Origin: CAZFZQ01 sp964522845
Lineage (GTDB): Bacteria; Patescibacteriota; Patescibacteriia; GCA-002772895
Reading direction: 5' to 3'
DNA length: 22,479 bases
NCBI GenBank assembly: GCA_964522845.1
Contig: CAZFZQ010000009.1
Location: 1 to 22,479, forward strand
In this document: in pieces, positions 7,204 to 14,301 of the stretch
Numbering within the stretch: the stretch's first letter is position 1
Layout of the letters: every line of letters starts with the position of its first letter
The notes under the pieces: model-generated
Seen by the model: the letters and a program-made list of their open reading frames with translations, nothing else
What the model was told of the DNA's origin: nothing
Database searches by the model: none
Position numbers and translations under genes: made by a program

Positions 7204-8128
7204 TACTATGCTTTGTTTTGTCGCTTTAATTATTTTTGGCATCTTGGGCATATTTTCCGCTTCACACAGAGAGCTGGCAAAAGAAGCCGCGGCTTGCGTT
7301 TTGAAACGTGTTACTTTCCGCCCGTGCAATACAACTTTTCAAGATAAAGCCAAGGGGAAAATTTTGGGTTGGCTTTTGCGTAAATCCCCTATTGCGGCCA
7401 AGATATTTAACAAATATTCCGAAGTATTATCATGGATTTTTATGATTTTAATGATTGGCAGCACGGTTTGGGCCGGACGCGGGGTTTATAATTACTATTA
7501 TTATGGAAGTTGTAATGGGTTGAATTCTTCAAGCTTTTGCGTTTTTGATCCCACGGGGAAAAATAACCAGACGTCATCCGTTGGCACGAGTTGCCGCGCA
7601 TCCGCGCCTAAAGTTAATAAATTGACCATGGTGCCGCTAAATCTCGCCAGCTATCCGTTGAAAAAAACCGGCGATAAAAATAAAATTGTTTTTATCGGCT
7701 GTTATTCATGCGATTATACGCGGCAGGCGTATCCGGAAATTCTTGATTTGATGAAGCAATACCCCATTGACTTATCCTTCATTCATTTTCCGGTAAAGGA
7801 AGGCACGGATTATTTGACCGGCTATGCTTATTGCGCGTACAGCCAGGATAAAGAAAAGTTTTGGCAATTAAACGACATGTTATTTAACTCCGCGAAAGAA
7901 TTGATAGCGGATAAAAATTATACGGAAAATTTAATAAAAAATTTAGGATTTGATTTGAAAAAAATTCAGGCGTGCGTAAATAATAAGGATGCCCAAAATA
8001 AAGTTTTGGATCAGTATGAAGAAATAAAACAGACGGGAATTTTTGGCACGCCCACGATATTTATAAATGGCCAGCCGTTTGTCGGTCCCAAGCCGGAACG
8101 CGTTTATCGGCAAGCGCTTATTAAATAA
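7193..8128 (+). CDS. Two-transmembrane thioredoxin-fold (DsbA-like) protein
   Basis: 311 residues from a TTG at 7193. The alternative is ATG at 7208, five residues shorter. The TTG start is preferred weakly because MKIFT before the first membrane segment looks natural. Transmembrane segments are at about 6-22 and 79-97, with a basic loop between them. A Cys-containing region (residues 107-134) precedes a thioredoxin-like domain with C170-Y-S-C173 in FIGCYSCDYTRQAY, a helical insert, and cis-Pro in FGTPTIFINGQ. It is the third thiol oxidoreductase in this cluster and the only one with a two-helix membrane domain. The CYSC motif is not a standard DsbA pair. Role in exported-protein disulfide chemistry is inferred from the fold. 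Confidence 0.8.
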   Translation: MKIFTMLCFVALIIFGILGIFSASHRELAKEAAACVLKRVTFRPCNTTFQDKAKGKILGWLLRKSPIAAKIFNKYSEVLSWIFMILMIGSTVWAGRGVYNYYYYGSCNGLNSSSFCVFDPTGKNNQTSSVGTSCRASAPKVNKLTMVPLNLASYPLKKTGDKNKIVFIGCYSCDYTRQAYPEILDLMKQYPIDLSFIHFPVKEGTDYLTGYAYCAYSQDKEKFWQLNDMLFNSAKELIADKNYTENLIKNLGFDLKKIQACVNNKDAQNKVLDQYEEIKQTGIFGTPTIFINGQPFVGPKPERVYRQALIK

Positions 8129-8131
8129 TTT

Positions 8132-8647
8132 ATGTTATTTACTGCTCACGCTTTAACTGGAGCCGCTATCGGCGCGCTGACGCAAAATCCCGCCCTGGCG
8201 TTTGTTTTGGGAATAGTTTCGCATCATATTTTGGATTCGCTTCCTCATTTCGATCAGGGTTCGTTTTATATTGATAAAGATAAGGGCCCTGAATGGGCGG
8301 GGGCGGCTTATGAAGAAAAGAAAAAATTTAGAGTTAAGAGGGATTGGATAATACTATTTATTGATTGGTTTATTTCGGGGATTTTTTGTGTGTATATCGC
8401 GACTTATCTGCCCCTCAATCAATGGGCGGCTTTAATTTCCGGCGCGCTGGGGGGGCTTGTGCCTGATATTTTGGACGTTTCGCCGTTTTGGAAAGATAAA
8501 TTTAGGACGACGCGTTTTGGAATGGCATTCCACAAGCTTCATGAGTTTTTTCATTGGCCGCTCTCTACGCGTTATATCTGCATAGGACTTGGCATTCAAG
8601 TGATTATTGTTGGCATTGACCTGTGGTTTATAGGAAAATTATTTTAG
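8132..8647 (+). CDS. YdjM/DUF457-like membrane protein (putative metal-dependent hydrolase)
   Basis: 171 residues with about three to four hydrophobic segments (roughly 7-30, 83-105, 108-122, 150-168). Conserved-looking His/Asp positions sit at membrane edges: TAHALTGAAIG, GIVSHHILDSLPHFD, GLVPDILDVSP and FHKLHEFFHW. This pattern is that of the YdjM/YbcI group of membrane-bound proteins annotated as metal-dependent hydrolases, whose real substrates are poorly known. It starts four bases after the thioredoxin-like gene and is the last gene of the plus-strand run, directly before the hairpin terminator. The family call rests on motif pattern only. Confidence 0.7.
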   Translation: MLFTAHALTGAAIGALTQNPALAFVLGIVSHHILDSLPHFDQGSFYIDKDKGPEWAGAAYEEKKKFRVKRDWIILFIDWFISGIFCVYIATYLPLNQWAALISGALGGLVPDILDVSPFWKDKFRTTRFGMAFHKLHEFFHWPLSTRYICIGLGIQVIIVGIDLWFIGKLF

Positions 8648-8653
8648 AGGATA

Positions 8654-8685
8654 AAAAAATACTTCCTGATTAGGAAGTATTTTTT
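8654..8685. terminator. Bidirectional intrinsic terminator between convergent units
   Basis: Perfect 13-bp stem AAAAAATACTTCC (8654-8666) with its complement (8673-8685) and loop TGATTA. The A run on one side and T run on the other give a U-tract in both directions, so it can end both the plus-strand cluster and greA. Confidence 0.9.
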
Positions 8686-8686
8686 A

Positions 8687-9139
8687 TTATTTAATATTTT
8701 TTATTTGATAAATTATTTTTCCGGCCGGAGCATTTACTTCCGCTACATCGCCTTTTTTTCGGCCAAGAAGCGCTTTTGCCAGAGGCGATTCGCTGGAAAT
8801 TTTGCCCGCTAACGGGCTTGCTTCGCTTTCACCCACAATTTCATATTCTTTTTCTTTACCATTGACCATTACGGTAATTTTTGAACCAAAAACAATGGTG
8901 TCGCCGACCGAGCTTTTTTCCATTATTTGAGCTTCATTTAAGATGGCCTGAATTTCTCTGATACGCGATTCCATCATACCCTGCTCATCTTTAGCATCGT
9001 GATAATCCGCATTTTCTTTTAAGTCGCCCATATCTTTGGCGCGCTGAATACGGGCGGAAATTTCCGGCCTTTTTGCAATAAGCCCCGCAAGTTCTTTTTC
9101 TAATTTTTGTTTGCCCTCAGAGGTTAAATAAAAAGTCAT
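8687..9139 (-). CDS. greA: Transcription elongation factor GreA
   Basis: 150 residues, slightly under the usual 158. GreA enters the RNA polymerase secondary channel and stimulates cleavage of backtracked RNA. The N-terminal coiled coil (about 1-75) carries the tip motif GDLKENADYHDAKDEQ with the acidic residues that hold the catalytic Mg. The C-terminal FKBP-like domain has the expected FGSKITVMVNGKEKEYEIVG and GKISSESPLAKALLGRKKGD. It follows mrdA on the same strand but has its own strong promoter, whose -10 is about eight bases before the ATG, so the message may be leaderless. It ends against a shared terminator. Confidence 0.96.
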   Translation of the reverse strand: MTFYLTSEGKQKLEKELAGLIAKRPEISARIQRAKDMGDLKENADYHDAKDEQGMMESRIREIQAILNEAQIMEKSSVGDTIVFGSKITVMVNGKEKEYEIVGESEASPLAGKISSESPLAKALLGRKKGDVAEVNAPAGKIIYQIKNIK

Positions 9140-9147
9140 ATTTATTT

Positions 9148-9176
9148 ATAATAAATTATTTTTCTTCAGCTGTCAA
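9148..9176 (-). promoter_or_regulatory. Sigma70-like promoter for greA
   Basis: Minus strand: TTGACA (9176-9171), exact 17-base spacer, TATTAT (9153-9148, five of six consensus). The -35 directly abuts the mrdA stop. The predicted transcript start (about 9141) is next to the ATG at 9139. Confidence 0.75.
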
Positions 9177-11132
9177 CTATCGTTTCAGAATATTAAAATA
9201 CCACCACAAAATTTCTTTGGCCACGGGAACGGCTGTTACCGAGCCCTCGCCGCCTTCCTCCATCAGGACAGTGATGGCGATTTCGGGTTTGTCATAAGGA
9301 GCGAAACCCGTGAACCAGGCGTGGAATTTTTTGTTTGTTCCCCATTGAGCGGTGCCGGTTTTTCCGGCCACGGAAAAATTCAGGTCGCTTAAAGCGCGGC
9401 AACTGCCATAAAGAACGCAGTCGCGCAAGCCATTGCGAACCGTTTCTATATTTTTTGGAGATATAAAATCTTTATTTATAATTTGCGGCGAGATGACGCC
9501 GACCTTGCCGTTTTGGTAAGAAATTGTATTTACGAGATGAGGGCGGTAGACCGTTCCGCCATTGGCGAAAGTTGCAGTCCAAGAATTGGCTTGGAGCGGC
9601 GTAACCAGGACGTCGCCTTGGCCGATGGCCATATGATATGTATCGCCAATATACCACATTTCTTTTTTTGCCGATTCTTTCCATGCCGGATCAGGCACAA
9701 AACCGGTTGCCTCTCCGGGCAAATCAATTCCCAATTTCGCGCCCAAGCCGAATTTTTGCGAGTACTCTTTTAATTTTTCCGCGCCCAAGCCGATTATTTT
9801 ATAGTCCTTAAAGTTATCCTGCAGCAATCCCCCGCCGATGATATAAAAAAATATGTTAATTGATTCGGCCAGCGCTTTTCTTACATTGGTTATGCCGTGG
9901 CCGCCAATCTTCCAGTCCGGAAAAAACCATTGGTTGACCTTGATGCCGCCAGTGGAAAGAAAAGCGGTATTTTCCATGATTATTTTTTCTTCCAAGGCCG
10001 CGGCCGCGAAAATCGGTTTGATGATGGAGCCGGACGGATACTCGCCGGAAATGGCGCGGTTAAAGAGCGGCTGGTTGGCATTATTTGAGAGGTCCGCATA
10101 ATCTGCCGGATTCAGTTTGCCGGAAAAAATATTATTATCATAAAACGGCGCGCTGTCCATAGCCAATATTTCTCCGGTTGAAACATCGCTTATAATCACG
10201 GCGCCGCGCTTCACGCCGCTTGCCGCCATATGTTTTTTTAGTACTTCTTCAACTTTTTTTTGCAACTCAACGTCAACGGAAAGCGTCAAATCATTGCCGG
10301 CCGCGGGATTTTTTTGCGCCAAAACCGCGGTTTGCCTGCCTAAGGCGTCCACTTCAATTTCTTTTCTTCCATATGTTCCGCGCAAAACTTTTTCGTATTG
10401 CGATTCCAGCCCGTCCTTGCCCATGTCATCCGTAGGGAAGTAATCGGGATTTTTTTCCAAATCCGCTTTATTAACTTTGCGTAAATATCCCAAAACATGC
10501 GATAAGCTTTGGGGCATGTCATATTTGCGCGCTATGCCGGTTTCCACTTGCACGGCCGGATAAGTATGGTTTAATATTTGCAATTTTATCGCCTGTTCGT
10601 AGGTGATGTTTGTTTTAATTGGGACGGATTGATAATTGTACGGCGAAAATAAGCTTAGACGTTCTTCAATATTTTCCGGCGGCATGTCCGTAATTTGAGA
10701 AATTTGTTGTATTAATCCGATTTTTTTATTTTCATCGGAAGGCAGATCGTCGGGGATAAGCGCCAGATAAAAGTCAGGAATATTTTCTACCAGCGCCTTT
10801 TGGTTGCGGTCATAAACGATTCCTCGTTTTGCGACAATTGGAATGCGCCGCACCCTGTTTGCTTCGGCCCATTCTTTATATTTCGCGCCCTGAATAATTT
10901 GAAGATAGCATGCTTTTGCGGCGACAACCGCTAAAATCAGCGCGATTAAAATTTTGGCTGTGGAAATTTTTTTTCTTGAGATTGAGGCGCCCAAAAAAGA
11001 AGCGTTGCCGGCAGATTTATTATCCCATGAAGTTTTTCCGAAACTTGTTTCCACCCACGCATCACCGTGCTTTTTTATTTTGTATCGTTCGCCGCGAGCG
11101 GCATTTTCTTCAAAAAGATTATTTTGGCGCAT
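9177..11132 (-). CDS. mrdA: Penicillin-binding protein 2 (peptidoglycan transpeptidase of the elongasome)
   Basis: 651 residues from the ATG at 11132. A TTG 18 bases earlier is open but would lengthen the overlap with mreD. A single transmembrane segment (about 57-77) follows an unusually long cytoplasmic N-terminus of about 55 residues. The pedestal domain follows, then the transpeptidase domain with all three active-site motifs: SIIK (Ser369-Lys372), SIN (Ser424-Asn426) and KTG (591-593, VAGKTGTAQWG). PBP2 crosslinks peptidoglycan during side-wall growth together with RodA and MreBCD. Its place after mreB-mreC-mreD is the standard arrangement, but no rodA follows; greA does. The gene overlaps the mreD end by 14 bases. 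Confidence 0.93.
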   Translation of the reverse strand: MRQNNLFEENAARGERYKIKKHGDAWVETSFGKTSWDNKSAGNASFLGASISRKKISTAKILIALILAVVAAKACYLQIIQGAKYKEWAEANRVRRIPIVAKRGIVYDRNQKALVENIPDFYLALIPDDLPSDENKKIGLIQQISQITDMPPENIEERLSLFSPYNYQSVPIKTNITYEQAIKLQILNHTYPAVQVETGIARKYDMPQSLSHVLGYLRKVNKADLEKNPDYFPTDDMGKDGLESQYEKVLRGTYGRKEIEVDALGRQTAVLAQKNPAAGNDLTLSVDVELQKKVEEVLKKHMAASGVKRGAVIISDVSTGEILAMDSAPFYDNNIFSGKLNPADYADLSNNANQPLFNRAISGEYPSGSIIKPIFAAAALEEKIIMENTAFLSTGGIKVNQWFFPDWKIGGHGITNVRKALAESINIFFYIIGGGLLQDNFKDYKIIGLGAEKLKEYSQKFGLGAKLGIDLPGEATGFVPDPAWKESAKKEMWYIGDTYHMAIGQGDVLVTPLQANSWTATFANGGTVYRPHLVNTISYQNGKVGVISPQIINKDFISPKNIETVRNGLRDCVLYGSCRALSDLNFSVAGKTGTAQWGTNKKFHAWFTGFAPYDKPEIAITVLMEEGGEGSVTAVPVAKEILWWYFNILKR

Positions 11133-11658
11133 AAGGTTTGTGATTTGCAAGCATAAGGCGCGATGATAATTTTTTTCTTATGTAGTAAAAGGCAAAGTAC
11201 GCGGCGGAAGCGGCCACGGATACGGAGATAATTTCTATACTTATGCCGCGGACGTCAAAGTTATTCATGGTGTTTGTTTCGGACGATAATTTCAGAAATG
11301 AAAGCGCGGCCATGCCCGCAAACAGCACGATATGATATAGCAATATACTTGCTGCTGCGAGTATGATTGTGGTGAAAAAACGGCGGCTGGTAATAACGTT
11401 AAAATAAACATAATTTGTGAATGCGGCCGCGACAAAAATGGCCGCGATGTGCAATCCAAAAGGATATGATGAATAAAGATCAAGAACATATCCGCCTAAA
11501 ATCGCGGCCGGTAAAAACATGTTTTTTCTGATAGACAGATAAAGAATGTAGAGCAAAACAGGATGAAAATATTTGAAAAAAGGAAAAATTGAAAAAAAGC
11601 TCGTTTGTATTGCGGCCAGAAAAGCGATTATCAAAAGATTAAAAATCCACTTTAACAT
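11119..11658 (-). CDS. mreD: Rod shape-determining protein MreD
   Basis: 179 residues, almost wholly hydrophobic with five to six membrane segments, and MreD-like in size (about 160-180). The motif-like stretch GGYVLDLYSSYPFGLHIAAI matches the usual MreD pattern of a G-x-x-x-D-x-x-x-S/G-x-P-x-G signature. It starts one base after the mreC stop and overlaps the following mrdA. MreD links MreC and MreB to the wall-synthesis complex in the membrane. Sequence conservation in this family is low, so the operon position carries much of the call. Confidence 0.88.
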   Translation of the reverse strand: MLKWIFNLLIIAFLAAIQTSFFSIFPFFKYFHPVLLYILYLSIRKNMFLPAAILGGYVLDLYSSYPFGLHIAAIFVAAAFTNYVYFNVITSRRFFTTIILAAASILLYHIVLFAGMAALSFLKLSSETNTMNNFDVRGISIEIISVSVAASAAYFAFYYIRKKLSSRLMLANHKPYAPK

Positions 11659-11659
11659 T

Positions 11660-12472
11660 TTAGTGTGCTTTAATGATCATGATTTTAGAAAGATCTTGGT
11701 TGTTGTATAGAGGCGTGACATAGGCGATGTCAAACGGATTTTGCGGATCGTGTTCCATTTTTGAGACAGTGCCGACCAAGAGGCCTCTTGGTATCTTTGT
11801 TTCCAGCCCCGAACTCACAATCAGATCTCCTTGTTTGATATTTTCCGATTGCGGTATCATTGACATTCTCACGCCGGAATTAGATTCTCCCTCCGCCACG
11901 CCGGTTGTATAATTCTTGTTTAAAACTGTGGCGGCAACCGCGCTTTGGGGCGAAGTAATGAGGCGCATAAAAATTTGGCCGTTTTTTATTTCCGCGATTT
12001 TTCCAATCAGCACGCCGTCTTCAATGACAACGGGCATATCAATTTCAATATCGCCATCTTTGTATTTTTCATTTTCAATTTGTAAAATAAATAAATCAGA
12101 GGTCCGCACGGCGTCATACCCAATGAGCCGGGCGGCCACCAACTCGTACGGATGATTTCGGCTGAACCCCAGCTCTTTTTTCAGAAGTTCATTTTCTTCC
12201 GAAAGAATTTTTAATTGGGCGATTTGCAGGCGCAAGCTTCTTATTTGCGCTTTCAAAATATCAGATTCGCCAGCCTTGTTTTTGGCTATAAAATTTTGAA
12301 AGAAGGCGCTCGTTTGCCGCCCGGCGCCATAAAAAATTTTATTTACGGGTGTTAGAGCCGAAAGAATAATTTTTTCAAAAGGATTCAAAATTTCCATTGA
12401 ATGCAAAAAAAGAAGCAGTACAAAGACCGCTACAAATAAAATCAGCGCCCTGCCTTTTAATTTTGACTTCAT
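11660..12472 (-). CDS. mreC: Rod shape-determining protein MreC
   Basis: 270 residues. It has one N-terminal membrane helix (about 9-25, ALILFVAVFVLLLFL), an extracytoplasmic coiled coil (about 65-103, ending LSEENELLKKELGF), and the two-barrel beta domain with typical stretches VARLIGYD, VVIEDGVLIGKI, GDLIVSSGLETKIPRGLLVGTV. MreC is the periplasmic/extracytoplasmic scaffold that activates PBP2. Its ATG overlaps the mreB stop as ATGA, so translation is probably coupled. Confidence 0.93.
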   Translation of the reverse strand: MKSKLKGRALILFVAVFVLLLFLHSMEILNPFEKIILSALTPVNKIFYGAGRQTSAFFQNFIAKNKAGESDILKAQIRSLRLQIAQLKILSEENELLKKELGFSRNHPYELVAARLIGYDAVRTSDLFILQIENEKYKDGDIEIDMPVVIEDGVLIGKIAEIKNGQIFMRLITSPQSAVAATVLNKNYTTGVAEGESNSGVRMSMIPQSENIKQGDLIVSSGLETKIPRGLLVGTVSKMEHDPQNPFDIAYVTPLYNNQDLSKIMIIKAH

Positions 12473-13515
12473 AATTTACTCTGTTCCGTGTCCAGCGCAA
12501 CCTCTTTTAATAGGGCGGGGTTAGAAAGAAGCGCGCCCGCGCCGCGCGCCACGCAGGTCAATGGATCATCGGCAACTCTTACCGGCACGGACGTATAATC
12601 AGCAATCAGCTTGTCTAAACCGGCAAGCAAGGCGCCGCCACCGCACAAAACCAGTCCCCTTTCATAAATATCCGCCACCAGCTCCGGCGGCGTGGCCTCC
12701 AGTACCATTTTTACATTTTCCACAATGGTTTTTATTGAGCCGGCAATGGCTTCGCGGATGTGGTCATCGGTTATGATAATTTCTTTTGGCAAGCCGGAGA
12801 GCATATCGCGGCCGCGCATTTGCACTTCTTGCCGTTCGCTAAGCCGATACGCGGAGGCAACTCTTTTTTTGATATTTTCCGCGTGTTTTTCACCTAAAAG
12901 AAGATTAAAAACATCTTTTGAATATTGAATAATATTTTTGTTCATTTCATCGCCGGCAATAGTTACGGCGCGCCAAGTGACGATGCCTGAGAGTGATATG
13001 ACAGCTATTTGTGTCGTGCCGCCGCCAATATCAACGATCAGATTGCCGTCCGCCTCTTCAATCGGGAGGCGCGCGCCAATAGCCGCGGCCATGGGTTCTT
13101 CAACCAAAAAAACTTCTCTCGCGCCGGCGGACAGCGCCGCGTCTTCCACAGCTTTGCGCTCAACTTCGGTAATTTCCATGGGAACGCCAACGACAACTCT
13201 CGGGCGCGGCATAATATTAAATCCGCCTTCATGGACTTTATCGATAAAGAAGCGAAGCATTTTTTCTGTTACTTCAAAATCAGAAATTATGCCTCTCAAA
13301 AGCGGCCGGCAGACTTCTATATGAGGAGGGGTTTTTCCAAGCATTTCCCTAGCTTCGCGTCCCACGGACAAAATTTGCTCGGTTCTCCTGTTAATGGCGA
13401 CAATAGATGGTTCATTGATGACGATTCCGCGGTCTTTCACATAAACCACGGTATTACTCGTTCCCAAGTCAATGCCCAAGTCCTTTGAAAATTTTCCAAA
13501 TAGTGATTTAAACAT
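12469..13515 (-). CDS. mreB: Rod shape-determining actin homologue MreB
   Basis: 348 residues, the normal MreB length. Actin-fold nucleotide-binding signatures are in order: DLGIDLGTSNTVVYV near residue 12 (phosphate 1), LIVDIGGGTTQIAVISL around 160 (phosphate 2), and LVLCGGGALLAGLD near 290 (adenosine). The family stretch FLVEEPMAAAIGA is intact. MreB filaments under the membrane direct elongasome movement and so imply a rod-like or elongating cell. It is the first gene of the mreB-mreC-mreD-mrdA block and lies 53 bases after the small membrane protein gene, with a weak hairpin in between. Confidence 0.97.
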   Translation of the reverse strand: MFKSLFGKFSKDLGIDLGTSNTVVYVKDRGIVINEPSIVAINRRTEQILSVGREAREMLGKTPPHIEVCRPLLRGIISDFEVTEKMLRFFIDKVHEGGFNIMPRPRVVVGVPMEITEVERKAVEDAALSAGAREVFLVEEPMAAAIGARLPIEEADGNLIVDIGGGTTQIAVISLSGIVTWRAVTIAGDEMNKNIIQYSKDVFNLLLGEKHAENIKKRVASAYRLSERQEVQMRGRDMLSGLPKEIIITDDHIREAIAGSIKTIVENVKMVLEATPPELVADIYERGLVLCGGGALLAGLDKLIADYTSVPVRVADDPLTCVARGAGALLSNPALLKEVALDTEQSKL

Positions 13516-13528
13516 AACGTAATATAAA

Positions 13529-13549
13529 AGAGGCCTTTAGTCCTCCTCT
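13529..13549 (-). terminator. Weak hairpin before mreB
   Basis: AGAGG (13529-13533) pairs with CCTCT (13545-13549). Read on the minus strand it is followed by TTTTATATT, a poor U-tract, about 13 bases before the mreB ATG. It may partly end transcription from the helicase operon or act as an attenuator; the stem is short. Confidence 0.35.
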
Positions 13550-13568
13550 AAAAATTTTCATTGAATTT

Positions 13569-13958
13569 TTATAATTGCGGATTTTTGCGGTATGAAATCA
13601 GGAAAAATTCCAGCATTGAGAGAACCGCGATGAATAAAATTATTATCCACCAATTTAAGATATGTTTTTCTTGAAAATATAAAATACCGGTGAAAAGTGC
13701 CGCCAGGAAAATTGCCTGTCTGAACGATTTTGCCGCTTGGCGCGATACAACTTCGTTTTGTTTTAAAATCCAAACTCTGACAGCCAGCCCAAGGATTGAA
13801 AAGGTACAGGTTAGCGCGGTTAATAAACTGATGTAAAACAAGAAAAATACGCCCAATTCCGCTTCGTTCGGATTGATCCCGAAGATGATAAATCCCCAGG
13901 TAAGCCATGCCAGCCCCGCGCTTATAAGCATTAAAATTATATATTGTTTAAAGCTCAT
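13569..13958 (-). CDS. Small integral membrane protein of unknown function
   Basis: 129 residues with about four transmembrane segments (roughly 7-27, 37-62, 83-98, 104-122). The segments flank a charged central loop (KQNEVVSRQAAKSFRQ). No signature I can name. It sits between the DciA-like gene and mreB on the same strand, which is compatible with cotranscription but does not give a role. The start MSFKQYIILMLISAG is preferred over the alternative frame in the same stretch, which gives a non-hydrophobic shadow translation. Real coding is supported by the clean hydrophobic helix pattern. Confidence 0.7.
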   Translation of the reverse strand: MSFKQYIILMLISAGLAWLTWGFIIFGINPNEAELGVFFLFYISLLTALTCTFSILGLAVRVWILKQNEVVSRQAAKSFRQAIFLAALFTGILYFQEKHILNWWIIILFIAVLSMLEFFLISYRKNPQL

Positions 13959-13992
13959 ATCTCCTTGTTCTTATCTTATCAATATACCATAT

Positions 13993-14295
13993 TTATATCA
14001 AGATCTTCATCTTAGAAACTTTTGGCTCCCCCGGCCTTAATTTGCGGTTGATAAATTTAAGCATATCGGCCTCATAAATCTTTATTTCCGAGGCCGCCGG
14101 GGCGCTTGTGCTCATAATGGTCAAGATTCCGTTTTTGAAGGATGCAGGCGTCAATTTTTTGCCCAGCGGCCCCTTAAAATTGTCCGCTATGTATTTTTCC
14201 GCCAACTTCAAAACGCCAACCGCGTCCGACTGCCTTTCCAAGCCAAGATCTTTTACTCTATGTTTCAGGGCATCGCCAAGATTGATGAAACCCAT
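13993..14295 (-). CDS. DciA/DUF721-like protein
   Basis: 100 residues. The pattern of a short helical N-terminus (GDALKHRVKDLGLERQSDAVGVLKLAEKY) followed by a beta-rich half (GILTIMSTSAPAASEIKIYEADMLKFINR) and a final basic strand fits the DUF721/DciA family. DciA proteins help load the replicative helicase in bacteria that lack DnaC. It lies six bases after the helicase-nuclease stop, so they are cotranscribed, which is an attractive link between two DNA-metabolism genes. CPR forms are short and diverged, so the functional claim is tentative. Confidence 0.68.
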   Translation of the reverse strand: MGFINLGDALKHRVKDLGLERQSDAVGVLKLAEKYIADNFKGPLGKKLTPASFKNGILTIMSTSAPAASEIKIYEADMLKFINRKLRPGEPKVSKMKILI

Positions 14296-14301
14296 AACGG
14301 A

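Noticed and set aside
8804..8817. GCCCG-CTAA-CGGGC palindrome within greA
   Set aside because: GreA has its normal length at this place (GESEASPLAGKIS), so no insert can be shown; it may be chance.
13558..13908. Alternative minus-strand frame over the small membrane protein
   Set aside because: The 13569-13958 frame gives clean transmembrane helices; the other is a shadow.
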